A program made the position numbers and the translations under genes. This document shows, in pieces, positions 35,948 through 46,073 of a stretch of 64,000 nt of DNA. Position 1 is the stretch's first letter. Every line of letters begins with the position of its first letter. Source of the stretch: Pseudomonas sp. CFBP13508 (GTDB taxonomy: Bacteria; Pseudomonadota; Gammaproteobacteria; Pseudomonadales; Pseudomonadaceae); NCBI RefSeq assembly GCF_005233515.1, contig NZ_QFZZ01000004.1:1-64000 (forward strand), written 5' to 3'. The notes under the pieces are model-generated. The model did not search any database and was not told the origin of the DNA. It was given only the letters and a program-made list of their open reading frames with translations.

Positions 35948-38638
35948 TCAGCGCTTGTCGATCTTGTCCGGCAACGGCGCAAACAGCGCTTCGATATCAT
36001 CGCTCTGCAACTTCCAGTCCCCGGCCTTGCGCCCATCGAGCACGCCCGCGGCCAGGTCAGACTTTTCCTTCTGCAGGTGCTGAATCTTCTCTTCCACCGT
36101 GCCCCGGGCAATCATCTTGTAGACGAACACCGGTTTTTCCTGGCCAATGCGATAGGCCCGGTCCGTCGCCTGATTCTCGGTTGCCGGGTTCCACCACGGA
36201 TCGTAGTGAATCACCGTATCGGCTTCGGTCAGGTTCAAACCGACGCCACCGGCCTTCAGGCTGATCAGAAAGATCTGACGCGTGCCGCTCTGGAATTCCT
36301 TCACCGGGGTGCGCCGGTCACGGGTCTGGCCAGTGAGGAGGGCGTAAGCGATCTTGCGTTTTTTCAATTCCTCTTCGATCAATGACAGCATCGAAGTGAA
36401 TTGCGAGAACAGCAGAATCCGCCGACCTTCCTCGAACAATTCCTCAAGCATTTCCATCAGGCTGTCGAGCTTGCCCGAGGTGCTGCCGCGTGCGGGCAGG
36501 GTGGCGTCGTTGACCAGGCGCAGATCGCAGCAGACCTGGCGCAGCTTGAGCAATGCTTCGAGAATGATGATCTGACTGCGTGCCACGCCTTTGCGAGTGA
36601 TCTCATCACGGACTTTCTTGTCCATCGCCAGGCGCATGGTTTCGTACACGTCGCGTTGCGCTTCGTTGAGTTCGACCCAGTGGATGATTTCGGTTTTCGG
36701 CGGCAGCTCAGTGGCGACCTGCTCTTTGGTGCGGCGCAACAGAAACGGTTTTATCCGACCGTTGAGGTGTTGCAGTCTGACTTCACTGCCGCGCTTTTCG
36801 ATCGGCACACGGTAATCGGCATTGAAGCTTTTCACGTCGCCGAGCCAGCCCGGCAACAGGAAGTGGAATAGCGACCAGAGTTCGCCCAAGTGGTTTTCCA
36901 GCGGCGTGCCGCTGAGGCACAGGCGCTGGCGCGCATTCAACGCGCGCGCGGCCTGGGCGGCTTTGCTGTTGGGATTCTTGATGTATTGCGCTTCGTCCAG
37001 CACCAAAACATGCAGCGGCTGTTTGGCGAGACGTTCGAGGTCCTTGGGCAACAGGGCGTAAGTGGTGAGGATCAGGTCGAAGTCGGCCAGATTGTCGAAG
37101 TGCTTTTTTCGCGTCGCGCCGTACAGTGCGAGGACTTTCAGTTGCGGGGTGAAGTGCGCCGCCTCATCGAGCCAGTTCGGAATCAGGCTGGTCGGCATCA
37201 CCACCATGCACGGGCGATCGAGGCGTCCGGCGTTCTTCTCGCTGAGAATATGCGCCAGGGTCTGTAGGGTTTTGCCCAGGCCCATGTCATCCGCAAGAAT
37301 CCCGCCGACTTCCAGTTGCCGCAGCGATTGCATCCAGCTCAAACCTTCGAGCTGATACGGACGCAGCGTTGCATTCAGACCTTGCGGCGCTTCGGCAGTG
37401 AAATCGCGGATGTCGCGCAGGCGCTGGGCGAAGGTGCGCATCTGCTCGCCGCCTTCCCACAACAGCGGCAGGCCTTCCAGCGAATTGAGCCTGGTCGCGT
37501 CAGCCTTGCTCAGGCGCAGCGTTGTTTCGCCCGGCTCCTGCAAATAGAATTCGCCCAGCGTCATCAATACCGGCTTCAAGCGACCGAGCGGCAGCGCCAC
37601 TTGCAACGGCCCATGCTCGCTGCTGCGTTGCGGAATGTTCACCAGAATCAGTTCGTCATCGCGACGACGGGCGAGGCGTTCCGGGTTGAGGATCTCGGTG
37701 TGCGAGCGCATCAGATTCAGCAGAATCGGCAGCAGGCTCAGGCGCTCGCCGTTGACGATGATGCCCAGCTCCAGATCAAACCAGTCGCGCTCCGGCGCCT
37801 GTTCGACGGTGGCGTACCAGTCGTCGACGGCGGTCAGGTCGAAGCCGAATTCCTCATCGATCTGCAACTCCCAGCCCTGGCTGCGCAACTTCGGCAAGTC
37901 ATTCAGCGTGAAGGTCAGCCAGGCGCTGTCGTTGACCATCTCGTAGAGTTCGCCGGCGCTTTCCGGCAGCGCTTTGCTCTGCCTTGTCGCGATGCGGAAA
38001 CCGAGGATGCGTAACTGTTCGCGGTAGGACTGTTCGACATCCGGGTGGCGTTTTATCCGCAGGGTCTGGGCTTCCTGACGGATCAGGATATCGCTGTGTT
38101 TCTGCCCGCTGACGTATTCGTCCAGATAGCAGAACGACAGCGCTGCACGATGCTGAATGTAGCGCTGCATCTTGCCGTTGCGCGGCTCGAAGGCGCTGAA
38201 CTCGACACTGGCCAGCCACAGGCGTGGCACCGGTTGCACGTTGTCCACCAGCACTTGCGGCGGCGCTTTCGGGCTACGGTTTTCCAGCACGGCCTGGAGC
38301 TTCTCCAGCAGCTCGGCATCTTTAGCGGCGGCGGGGTAGTCGAGGGTTTCCTGGATTTTCAGCAGCACCGCCGCGCAATGTTTGCAATTGCTGCGCACCG
38401 GGCAGGTGCAGGTGGCGTCGACCAGCAACAGCGTCGCTTTGGCTGACTCACGCAGATGGATGGTTTGCCGGTAAACACTGCCGCCGGAGCCTTCGCAACT
38501 GGCGGTGATGGTCGCATCGCCGACCTGGGCGATGCGCACTCGATTCTCCAAAGCGTAGCGGCGGCCGCGCTCCAGACTCTGTTCTTTGAATCGGCTGACC
38601 CACGACGGGGCCAGCGGTTTGCTCAGGGGCGGCGGCAT
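35948..38638 (-). CDS. SWIM zinc-finger SNF2-family helicase, short form
   Basis: An 896-residue paralogue of the plus-strand helicase. It keeps the SWIM finger (C77-x-C79, C85-x-H87) and the full helicase core: ADDMGLGKT (K456), LVLDEAQYIKNP, SGTPLENHLGELWSLFHF and TDRAYRIGQEKPVFVYK. It lacks about 200 residues that the long form has between the SWIM finger and the shared region. It starts 11 bp after the csiV stop, so it is the last gene of an mfd-csiV-SNF2 operon. A role near Mfd in DNA repair or transcription would be inference. Confidence 0.9.
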   Translation of the reverse strand: MPPPLSKPLAPSWVSRFKEQSLERGRRYALENRVRIAQVGDATITASCEGSGGSVYRQTIHLRESAKATLLLVDATCTCPVRSNCKHCAAVLLKIQETLDYPAAAKDAELLEKLQAVLENRSPKAPPQVLVDNVQPVPRLWLASVEFSAFEPRNGKMQRYIQHRAALSFCYLDEYVSGQKHSDILIRQEAQTLRIKRHPDVEQSYREQLRILGFRIATRQSKALPESAGELYEMVNDSAWLTFTLNDLPKLRSQGWELQIDEEFGFDLTAVDDWYATVEQAPERDWFDLELGIIVNGERLSLLPILLNLMRSHTEILNPERLARRRDDELILVNIPQRSSEHGPLQVALPLGRLKPVLMTLGEFYLQEPGETTLRLSKADATRLNSLEGLPLLWEGGEQMRTFAQRLRDIRDFTAEAPQGLNATLRPYQLEGLSWMQSLRQLEVGGILADDMGLGKTLQTLAHILSEKNAGRLDRPCMVVMPTSLIPNWLDEAAHFTPQLKVLALYGATRKKHFDNLADFDLILTTYALLPKDLERLAKQPLHVLVLDEAQYIKNPNSKAAQAARALNARQRLCLSGTPLENHLGELWSLFHFLLPGWLGDVKSFNADYRVPIEKRGSEVRLQHLNGRIKPFLLRRTKEQVATELPPKTEIIHWVELNEAQRDVYETMRLAMDKKVRDEITRKGVARSQIIILEALLKLRQVCCDLRLVNDATLPARGSTSGKLDSLMEMLEELFEEGRRILLFSQFTSMLSLIEEELKKRKIAYALLTGQTRDRRTPVKEFQSGTRQIFLISLKAGGVGLNLTEADTVIHYDPWWNPATENQATDRAYRIGQEKPVFVYKMIARGTVEEKIQHLQKEKSDLAAGVLDGRKAGDWKLQSDDIEALFAPLPDKIDKR

Positions 38639-38649
38639 AAGGACTTCGA

Positions 38650-39216
38650 TCAGTCCGGCACGACTTCAGGCGCTTCGCGAGGCGCTGGCGCGGTCAGGGA
38701 AGTGATCTTGATCAGCAGGGCCAGATGACCGTTGTCGAGGTAATTGAGCTGGCCGTTCTTGGTGTGGCTGTCCTGACGCAGGCGCTCACTGGCAGTGACC
38801 AAGCCATTGGCGTCGATCTGATTGACCCAGAAATCGGCAGTCACGTCGGTGAAGCGGCCGAGTTTCATTTCCAGCGTGCCCTCGATGGGGAACTGGCCGA
38901 ACTGCTCCTGACCTTCGCTGACTGCGACTTTCGCCGGCGCTTCGCCGAGGCTCTGCTGCCAGGCTTTGTGCATCAGCACGGTGTACTCGCCGCTGGCGGT
39001 GAGTTTGCTCACTACATCATTCAACGCCGGGGTGCGCTGGCTGTCGCTACCCAGACGCTGGGCGCCTGCGGCCCAGTCTTCCGGGGCGGCGCGGCTGACG
39101 ATGGCCGGGACGGCATTCTGGCGCACCAGGATCATTTCGACCTGATACGTGTCATCGGCAAACGCCGTCGGTGCTGCAAGTGCAAGCAACAAAGTCAGAG
39201 AGCGGAACAGGCGCAT
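38650..39216 (-). CDS. csiV: CsiV-like periplasmic protein
   Basis: A 188-residue protein with a signal peptide (MRLFRSLTLLLALAAPTAFA). The mature start DDTYQVEMILVRQNAVP is typical of CsiV, described as a peptidoglycan-binding partner of D-amino-acid or divisome functions in Vibrio. AGGA lies six bases before the ATG at 39216. The gene lies between mfd (10 bp) and the SNF2 helicase (11 bp), which implies one transcript, and keeps the mfd neighbourhood I recall from P. aeruginosa. Confidence 0.82.
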   Translation of the reverse strand: MRLFRSLTLLLALAAPTAFADDTYQVEMILVRQNAVPAIVSRAAPEDWAAGAQRLGSDSQRTPALNDVVSKLTASGEYTVLMHKAWQQSLGEAPAKVAVSEGQEQFGQFPIEGTLEMKLGRFTDVTADFWVNQIDANGLVTASERLRQDSHTKNGQLNYLDNGHLALLIKITSLTAPAPREAPEVVPD

Positions 39217-39226
39217 CGGGCGTCCT

Positions 39227-42200
39227 TCAAGCGGATTTCGGGATGAGACGCTCAAACAGCGCCTCGACAGTATTGAAACGTTCTTCCGGGCGCTCCATCG
39301 GCACCTGGAATTTAAACATCGTCGCGCCTTCGAACTTGTAGCGCTTGGGCTGCGTCTGGATCAGCTTGATCAGGGTCATCGGGTCAACCGGCGTCTGCGC
39401 TTCGAACTCGATACGTCCGCCTTGCGGCCCGCCGTCGACTTTCTTGATGCCGAGCTTTTCCGCCTGCAATTTCAGCGCGGTGATCCGCACCAGGTTCTTG
39501 GTCGGCTCCGGCAACAGGCCGAAGCGGTCGATCATCTCCACCTGCAGATCCTTGAGACCTTCCTCGTCGGTGGCCGAGGCGATGCGTTTATACAGAATCA
39601 ACCGCGCATGCACATCCGGCAGATAATCTTCCGGAATCAGCGCCGGCACCCGCAGATTGACTTCCGGCCCGCCACCAAGCGGTTGATCGAGGTTCGGCTG
39701 CTCGCCCTTGCGGATCGACTTCACCGCGCGCTCGAGCATTTCCATGTACAGGGTGAAGCCGACGGCCTGTATCTGCCCGCTCTGACCATCGCCGAGCAGT
39801 TCGCCGGCGCCACGGATTTCCAGGTCGTTGGTCGCCAGCACGAAACCGGCGCCGAGGTCCTGGGTATTGGCGATCGCCTCCAGACGCTTTTCCGCATCCG
39901 AGGTGATCTGCTGGCGCGGCGGCGTCAGTAGGTAGGCGTAGGCCTGGTGGTGACTGCGGCCGACACGACCACGCAACTGGTGCAGCTGGGCCAGGCCGAA
40001 CTTGTCAGCGCGTTCGATGATGATGGTGTTGGCGCTCGGCACGTCGATGCCGGTCTCGATGATGGTCGAGGCGATCAGCACGTTGAAGCGCTTGTGGTAG
40101 AAGTCGCTCATCACCTGTTCGAGTTCACGTTCGCGCATCTGCCCGTGGCCGATACCGATGCGCGCTTCCGGCACCAGTTCGGCGAGGTCGGCGGCGCATT
40201 TCTCGATGGTCTTCACATCGTTGTGCAGGTAGTAAACCTGACCGCCACGCAGCAGTTCACGCAGCAGGGCTTCCTTGACCGTGCTCTTGTTCTGCTCCAT
40301 GACGAAAGTGCGCACCGACAGGCGTCGCGCCGGCGGCGTGGCGATGATCGACAGGTCGCGCATCCCCGATACCGCCATGTTCAGCGTGCGCGGAATCGGC
40401 GTCGCGGTCAGGGTCAGAATGTCGACTTCGCTGCGCAGGGCCTTGAGCTGTTCTTTCTGGCGCACGCCAAAGCGGTGCTCTTCGTCGATGATCACTAGCC
40501 CGAGGTTTTTGATCTTCACATCATCGGACAGTAGCTTGTGTGTGCCGATGACGATGTCGATCTTGCCTTCCGCCAGATCGGCGATCGCCGCGTTGACTTC
40601 CTTGGCCGACTTGAAACGGCTCATCACTTCGACGGTCACCGGCCAGTCGGCGAAGCGGTCGCGGAAACTGTTGTAGTGCTGCTGGGCGAGCAGGGTGGTC
40701 GGTACCAGAATCGCCACCTGACGCCCGCCGTGCACGGCAATGAACGCCGCGCGCATGGCCACTTCAGTCTTGCCGAAGCCAACGTCGCCGCAGACCAGAC
40801 GATCCATCGGTTTCGGCGCGAGCATGTCTTCGCGCACGGCCTCGATGGTGGCTTGCTGATCGGGTGTTTCTTCGAACGGGAAACCGGCGCTGAAGGTGGC
40901 GTAATCGGCCTTCGGGTCGGCGAAGGCATAACCTTCGCGGGCGGCGCGACGGGCATAAATGTCGAGCAATTCGGCGGCGACGTCACGCACCTGCTCGGCG
41001 GCCTTGCGCTTGGCTTTCTGCCAGGTCTCCGAACCGAGGCGATGCAGCGGCGCGAGCGAATCGTCGCTGCCGGTGTAACGTGCGATCAGGTGCAGGTTGG
41101 CCACCGGCACGTAAAGCTTGGCGTTCTCGGCGTATTCGAGGGTGAGGAATTCGGCGGCCTGATTGTCGATTTCCAGAATCGTCAGGCCCAGATAGCGGCC
41201 GACACCGTGGTCGATATGTACCACCGGCGCGCCTTCACGCAGTTCGGTGAGGTTCTTGATCACCGCATCGTTGCTGACGTCGCTGCGCTTCTCGCGGCGG
41301 CGACGTTGCATGACTCGTTGGCCGAACAGCGGACTTTCCGCTACCAGCGCCAGCGCCGGGTCGTCGAGCAGCAGACCTTCGTCGAGCGGGGCGATGGTGA
41401 TCGCCAGACGATCCTTGCTGGCGACGAAGTCCGGCCAGCTGTCGACGGTTTTCGGCCGCAGCTTCAGACGTTCCAGCAGCTCCAGCAGGACTTCGCGACG
41501 ACCCGCCGATTCGGCGGTGAACAGCACGCGACCGGGGAATTCTTCGAGGAAGCCGGCCAGCGCCGCCAGCGGTTGCGTGGCCTTGGCTTCGATGGCCAGA
41601 TCCGGCAGCGCATGGGCCGGGAAGCGTTCACGGCCGACACCGCTTTCGACGTCCTGCTGACTGGCGACGACGCGTGGCCAGTTCTTCAGGCGCGCGAAGC
41701 AGTCTTCCACCGGCAGGAACAGTTCGGCCGGTGGCAATAAAGGACGCGAAGGATCGACACGGCGTTCTTCGTAACGATTGCGCACGTCGTTCCAGAAGTT
41801 TTCCGCCGCCTGCTCGATGCCCGGCAGCGAGAACACCTGAGTGTCCTGGGGCAGGTAGTCGAACAGCGTCGAGGTTTCGTCGAAGAACAGCGGCAGGTAG
41901 TACTCGATACCGGCCGGGGTGATACCACTGCTCAGGTCCTGAAAGATCGGGCAGCGGCGGAAGTCGACGTCGAAGCGCTCGCGAAAGCGCGCCTTGAAGC
42001 GGGTGACTGCATCTTTCTGCAACGGAAACTCGCGGGCCGGCAGCAGCTTGACCGACTCGACCTTGTCGATCGAGCGCTGGGTTTCCGGATCGAACGTGCG
42101 CAGGGTTTCGATTTCGTCATCGAACAGGTCGATGCGATACGGCAGTTTGCTTCCCATCGGGAACAGGTCGATCAGCGCGCCGCGTACGGTGAACTCGCCG

Positions 42201-42676
42201 TGCTCGTACACCGTGTCGACATAGCGATAGCCGCTGGCCTCGAGCCGCGCACGCATCTGTTCGACGTCGAGCTTCTGGCCGATGTCCAGCACCAGGCTGC
42301 TGCCGAGCAGGAATTTGGTCGGCGCCAAGCGATGCAGGGCGGTGGTGATCGGTACCACCAGCACGCCGTGGGCCAGTTCCGGCAGGCGATACAGACTGGC
42401 GATGCGCTGGGAGATGATGTCCTGGTGCGGCGAGAACAGGTCGTAGGGCAGGGTTTCCCAGTCGGGGAAATGCAGTACGGGCAAATCCGGGGCGAAGAAA
42501 CTCAGCTCCTGTTCCAGCCGTTCGGCACTTTGGCTGTCGGCGGTCAGCAGCAGGGTAAAGCGCTTGGCAGCGCTGGCAGCCTCGGCAATCGCCAGGCTGA
42601 GGGCGGCACCGGGCAGATTGCCCCAGTGCTGTTTACCTGCTTCGGCAGGGAGTAGCGGTAGACGCAGAACAGGCAC
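39227..42676 (-). CDS. mfd: transcription-repair coupling factor
   Basis: A 1149-residue SF2 translocase. It removes RNA polymerase stalled at lesions and recruits UvrA. The N-terminal UvrB-like region, the RNAP-interaction domain (TLEYAENAKLYVPVANLHLIARY), the helicase motifs GDVGFGKTEVAMRAA and IIDEEHRFGVRQKE, and the C-terminal TRCF domain are in normal order. The GTG at 42676 (MPVLRLPLLP) is the start, with GGAG eleven bases upstream. It heads the mfd-csiV-SNF2 operon. It is divergent from the GAPDH gene, with 369 bp between. Confidence 0.96.
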   Translation of the reverse strand: MPVLRLPLLPAEAGKQHWGNLPGAALSLAIAEAASAAKRFTLLLTADSQSAERLEQELSFFAPDLPVLHFPDWETLPYDLFSPHQDIISQRIASLYRLPELAHGVLVVPITTALHRLAPTKFLLGSSLVLDIGQKLDVEQMRARLEASGYRYVDTVYEHGEFTVRGALIDLFPMGSKLPYRIDLFDDEIETLRTFDPETQRSIDKVESVKLLPAREFPLQKDAVTRFKARFRERFDVDFRRCPIFQDLSSGITPAGIEYYLPLFFDETSTLFDYLPQDTQVFSLPGIEQAAENFWNDVRNRYEERRVDPSRPLLPPAELFLPVEDCFARLKNWPRVVASQQDVESGVGRERFPAHALPDLAIEAKATQPLAALAGFLEEFPGRVLFTAESAGRREVLLELLERLKLRPKTVDSWPDFVASKDRLAITIAPLDEGLLLDDPALALVAESPLFGQRVMQRRRREKRSDVSNDAVIKNLTELREGAPVVHIDHGVGRYLGLTILEIDNQAAEFLTLEYAENAKLYVPVANLHLIARYTGSDDSLAPLHRLGSETWQKAKRKAAEQVRDVAAELLDIYARRAAREGYAFADPKADYATFSAGFPFEETPDQQATIEAVREDMLAPKPMDRLVCGDVGFGKTEVAMRAAFIAVHGGRQVAILVPTTLLAQQHYNSFRDRFADWPVTVEVMSRFKSAKEVNAAIADLAEGKIDIVIGTHKLLSDDVKIKNLGLVIIDEEHRFGVRQKEQLKALRSEVDILTLTATPIPRTLNMAVSGMRDLSIIATPPARRLSVRTFVMEQNKSTVKEALLRELLRGGQVYYLHNDVKTIEKCAADLAELVPEARIGIGHGQMRERELEQVMSDFYHKRFNVLIASTIIETGIDVPSANTIIIERADKFGLAQLHQLRGRVGRSHHQAYAYLLTPPRQQITSDAEKRLEAIANTQDLGAGFVLATNDLEIRGAGELLGDGQSGQIQAVGFTLYMEMLERAVKSIRKGEQPNLDQPLGGGPEVNLRVPALIPEDYLPDVHARLILYKRIASATDEEGLKDLQVEMIDRFGLLPEPTKNLVRITALKLQAEKLGIKKVDGGPQGGRIEFEAQTPVDPMTLIKLIQTQPKRYKFEGATMFKFQVPMERPEERFNTVEALFERLIPKSA

Positions 42677-43045
42677 GGAAGGTTGAGCTCCAGGCGTTGC
42701 GACAAAGTCGGTAATTGTAGCGGCCTCCGGTGCCGCCTGTCAGTTGCAGACTGCGTCTATCTTCATGGTTTGGACGAAATGTAGTGGTAACCATAAAAAC
42801 GAGCACTTTTTTCATGGTTATGTAGTGCCGAAACCGGGTGGTGTTACGGAGGGTTACAGACATCGTCTAACAGTCGTCGAAAAATTGACTGCGCTGAAAG
42901 CCCCGGTTTTATTGGGCTGGAGAAGGGCGTAAATTTTTTGAACGGGATTTTGTTACCGATTGCGCGACAAGCGCGCATTGCTGAAAGGGCTTGTCGGCGG
43001 CATAATGTAGCCCCTTTTTTCTGCCCCTACATGTGGAAGGTTACC
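42677..43045. other. 369-bp divergent control region, mfd / GAPDH
   Basis: No credible gene. It contains an inverted repeat TAACCAT-N19-ATGGTTA (42788-42820), a third ATGGTT at 42765, and a possible -10 (TAATGT) at about 43003-43008 close to the GAPDH gene. The middle, around 42790-42820, is AT-richer than the flanks. I assign no regulator; a HexR site (TTGT-N7/8-ACAA) was looked for and not seen with proper spacing. Confidence 0.5.
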
Positions 43046-44494
43046 GTGACTCAGAAGCCCGACCAGTGTCTTGGTGAATGGATCGACCGTGAAGCACTCG
43101 CAGAAGCGATGATCCCGCTTATCGGTCAGCTCTACCGCAATAACAACGTGGTTAGCTCGATCTATGGCCGCAGCCTGATCAACCAGTCTGTCATCGCGAT
43201 TCTCAAAGCCCACCGCTTTGCTCGCCACCGTTCTACGGACGACAGCGAACTCTCCGTCCACGAAACATTCCCACTGCTCAAGGCCATGAGCGAGCTCAAG
43301 CTCGGCGCGGCGTCGGTGGATCTGGGCAAGCTGGCGTTCAAATTCCGCAATGAAGGCAACGGCCGCAGCGCCGAGCAGTTCGTGCGTGAAGAGATGGCTG
43401 ACGTGGTTGGCCAGCAGAACGCCTCGGCCCGCAAAGGCACCGACGTTGTTCTTTACGGCTTCGGTCGTATCGGCCGTCTGCTGGCGCGCATCCTGATCGA
43501 GAAAACCGGTGGTGGCGACGGCCTGCGTCTGCGGGCCATCGTCGTGCGCAAAGGCGCCGAGAACGACCTGACCAAACGCGCCAGCCTGCTGCGTCGCGAT
43601 TCGGTACACGGTTCGTTCAACGGCACCATTACCATCGATGAAGAAAACAACACCATCACCGCCAACGGTAACCTGATCCAGGTGATCTACGCGAAGAACC
43701 CGACCGAGGTGGATTACACCCAGTACGGCATCAAAGACGCGCTGCTGGTGGACAACACCGGTGTATGGCGTGACGCCGATGGCCTGGGTCAGCACCTGGC
43801 CTGCCCGGGTATCGACCGCGTTGTTCTGACCGCGCCTGGCAAGGGCAAGCTGAAGAACATCGTTCACGGCATCAACCACGGTGAAATCACCGCTGACGAC
43901 AAGATCGTCTCGGCTGCTTCCTGCACCACCAACGCCATCGTGCCGGTGCTCAAAGCGGTCAACGACAAGTTCGGCATCATCAACGGTCACGTCGAAACCG
44001 TTCACTCGTACACCAACGACCAGAACCTGATCGACAACTTCCACAAGGGCGATCGCCGTGGTCGCAGCGCCGCGCTGAACATGGTGATCACCGAGACCGG
44101 CGCCGCTACCGCTGCTGCCAAGGCTCTGCCTGAGCTGGCCGGCAAGCTGACCGGTAACGCGATCCGCGTGCCGACGCCGAACGTGTCGATGGCCATTCTC
44201 AACCTCAACCTTGAGAAAGCCGCCACCCGTGAAGAGATGAACGAGTACCTGCGCTACATGGCGCTGCACTCCGAGCTGCACAAGCAGATCGACTTCGTCA
44301 ATTCGCAGGAAGTCGTGTCGACCGACTTCGTTGGCTCGCGTCACGCTGGTGTGGTCGACGCTGAAGCGACCATCGTGCAGGACAACCGCGTCGTTCTGTA
44401 CGTTTGGTACGACAACGAGTTCGGCTACAGCTGCCAGGTGGTTCGCGTGATGGAAGACATGGCTGATGTGAATCCGCCAGCGTTCCCGCGCTAA
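43046..44494 (+). CDS. gap: glyceraldehyde-3-phosphate dehydrogenase, long form
   Basis: A 482-residue GAPDH with an N-terminal extension of about 130 residues before the Rossmann fold (VVLYGFGRIGRLLARILIEK, starting near residue 134). The catalytic cysteine is C293 in SAASCTTNAIVPVL. The C-terminal signature WYDNEFGYSCQVVRVMEDM is complete. Long-form GAPDHs of this type lie beside mfd in pseudomonads. The frame is open to 42938, but the GTG at 43046 (MTQKPDQCLGEWIDREALAE) has AAGG five bases upstream. The function of the extension is unknown. A terminator follows. Confidence 0.93.
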   Translation: MTQKPDQCLGEWIDREALAEAMIPLIGQLYRNNNVVSSIYGRSLINQSVIAILKAHRFARHRSTDDSELSVHETFPLLKAMSELKLGAASVDLGKLAFKFRNEGNGRSAEQFVREEMADVVGQQNASARKGTDVVLYGFGRIGRLLARILIEKTGGGDGLRLRAIVVRKGAENDLTKRASLLRRDSVHGSFNGTITIDEENNTITANGNLIQVIYAKNPTEVDYTQYGIKDALLVDNTGVWRDADGLGQHLACPGIDRVVLTAPGKGKLKNIVHGINHGEITADDKIVSAASCTTNAIVPVLKAVNDKFGIINGHVETVHSYTNDQNLIDNFHKGDRRGRSAALNMVITETGAATAAAKALPELAGKLTGNAIRVPTPNVSMAILNLNLEKAATREEMNEYLRYMALHSELHKQIDFVNSQEVVSTDFVGSRHAGVVDAEATIVQDNRVVLYVWYDNEFGYSCQVVRVMEDMADVNPPAFPR

Positions 44495-44510
44495 GCCTCA
44501 GGCTTGAATG

Positions 44511-44543
44511 AAAACGCCCCGGCATTTTGTCGGGGCGTTTTTG
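44511..44543. terminator. GAPDH gene terminator
   Basis: AAAACGCCCCG and CGGGGCGTTTT pair around a nine-base loop, with a T-run. Confidence 0.93.
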
Positions 44544-44582
44544 TTTATGGGCCTGTTGGATCTTCGGCGTCCTTGCCGGCCT

Positions 44583-44660
44583 CTTCGCGAGCAGGCTCGC
44601 TCCCACACTGGATCAGTGTCGTTCACAATCTTCTGTGGGAGCGAGCCTGCTCGCGAAAGC
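44583..44660. repeat. REPIN-like pair, GTGGGAGCGAGC family
   Basis: CTTCGCGAGCAGGCTCGCTC on the left and TGTGGGAGCGAGCCTGCTCG on the right, GTGGGAG ends facing inward, between convergent genes. Confidence 0.9.
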
Positions 44661-44666
44661 ATTCTG

Positions 44667-45965
44667 TCAGGCGCCGCTGGCTACCGAAGCCTGCGCCGTG
44701 CGCAACTCATGCCGGTTGCCACGGAACAGCACCAACGTCGCAATCAACCCCAACACCGCCGCGCCGCTGAGCCAGATCCCCGGTGCTGCCTTGTTGTCCA
44801 GCACATGAATCAGGTAAGTGCACGCCGCCGGCGTAAAGCCGCCGAACGTCGCCGTCGCCAGGCTGTACGCCAGCGAGAACCCGGTCGTGCGCACTTCCAC
44901 CGGCATGATTTCGGTCAGCGCCACCACCATCGCGCCGTTGTACGAGCCATAGAGAAACGACAGCCACAATTCGACAATCAGCAAATGGCTGAAGCTCGGA
45001 TTCGCCACCAGCCACGACAGCGCCGGATACGCCGTCAGGATCGCCAGAATCGTCGCCGCCAGCAGCAGGGGTTTTCGGCCGATCTTGTCGGATACCGCGC
45101 CCATCACCGGTAGCCAGAAGAAGTTCGACAAGCCGATGCATACGGTCACCAATAGCGCATCCAGATCAGACAGATGCAGCTCGGCCTTGCCAAACGTCGG
45201 CGTGTACGCAGTGATCAGGTAGAACGACACCGTGGTCATCACCACCAGCGCCATACCGGCAATGACGATGCCGAAGTTCTGGCCGATCGAGCGGACGATT
45301 TCGCCGAGGGTAGGGCGGTGGGTGCGCGCCTGGAATTCCGGAGTTTCTTCCAGCGAGCGACGGATGAAGAAAATCACCGGCACGATCATACAGCCAATCA
45401 GAAACGGCACGCGCCAGCCCCATTCGCCCATTTGCTCCGGACTCAGCCAGTGGTTGAGGCCGACGCCGAGCAGACCGGCGAACACCACGGCTGCCTGTTG
45501 GCTGGCCGACTGCCAACTGACGAAAAAGCCTTTACGCCCCGGCGTAGAAATTTCCGCCAGATACACCGACACGCCACCCAGTTCCACGCCCGCCGAGAAG
45601 CCTTGCAGCAAACGGCCGAACAACACCAGCAGCGGCGCGGCGACACCGAGCGTCGCGTAGCCGGGCACGCAGGCAATCAGCACTGTACCGGCGGCCATCA
45701 TCGCTAAAGTGATGATCAGCCCTTTGCGCCGTCCGTGACGGTCGATATAGGCACCGAGGAAAATCGCCCCCAACGGGCGCATCAGGAATCCGGCACCGAA
45801 GGTCGCCAGCGACAGCATCAGCGAAGCGAACGCGCTGTCGGTGGGGAAGAAGGTTTTGGCGATGGCCGTGGCGTAGAAGCCGTAGACCATGAAGTCGAAC
45901 ATTTCGAGGAAGTTGCCGCTGACAACGCGAAAGATCGCTTTGCCTTTGCCCGTGGTGGAGGACAT
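44667..45965 (-). CDS. MFS transporter, metabolite:H+ symporter type
   Basis: A 432-residue twelve-helix transporter of the MHS branch (citrate, tricarballylate, alpha-ketoglutarate symporters). Clear marks are [20 protein letters not shown] at helix 1, [23 protein letters not shown] at the loop 2-3 signature, and [28 protein letters not shown] after helix 6. Citrate or tricarballylate import is the best guess. No ribosome binding site is evident. The gene is divergent from apbE and convergent with the GAPDH gene. It stands where, from memory, P. aeruginosa has an amino-acid permease. Confidence 0.88.
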   Translation of the reverse strand: MSSTTGKGKAIFRVVSGNFLEMFDFMVYGFYATAIAKTFFPTDSAFASLMLSLATFGAGFLMRPLGAIFLGAYIDRHGRRKGLIITLAMMAAGTVLIACVPGYATLGVAAPLLVLFGRLLQGFSAGVELGGVSVYLAEISTPGRKGFFVSWQSASQQAAVVFAGLLGVGLNHWLSPEQMGEWGWRVPFLIGCMIVPVIFFIRRSLEETPEFQARTHRPTLGEIVRSIGQNFGIVIAGMALVVMTTVSFYLITAYTPTFGKAELHLSDLDALLVTVCIGLSNFFWLPVMGAVSDKIGRKPLLLAATILAILTAYPALSWLVANPSFSHLLIVELWLSFLYGSYNGAMVVALTEIMPVEVRTTGFSLAYSLATATFGGFTPAACTYLIHVLDNKAAPGIWLSGAAVLGLIATLVLFRGNRHELRTAQASVASGA

Positions 45966-46073
45966 GGGAGGTACTCACTGTTCAATTTTGTATAAAGGCG
46001 TTGCAGCCATGGGGAAGCGAGCGGGCGCTTGTAGTTCATAATGGCCGCCGTGGTTTTGCGGGGAGATGAAGAA

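Noticed and set aside
42938..43045. An upstream extension of the GAPDH frame
   Set aside because: It has no ribosome binding site, includes the probable promoter, and the GTG at 43046 has AAGG at good spacing.
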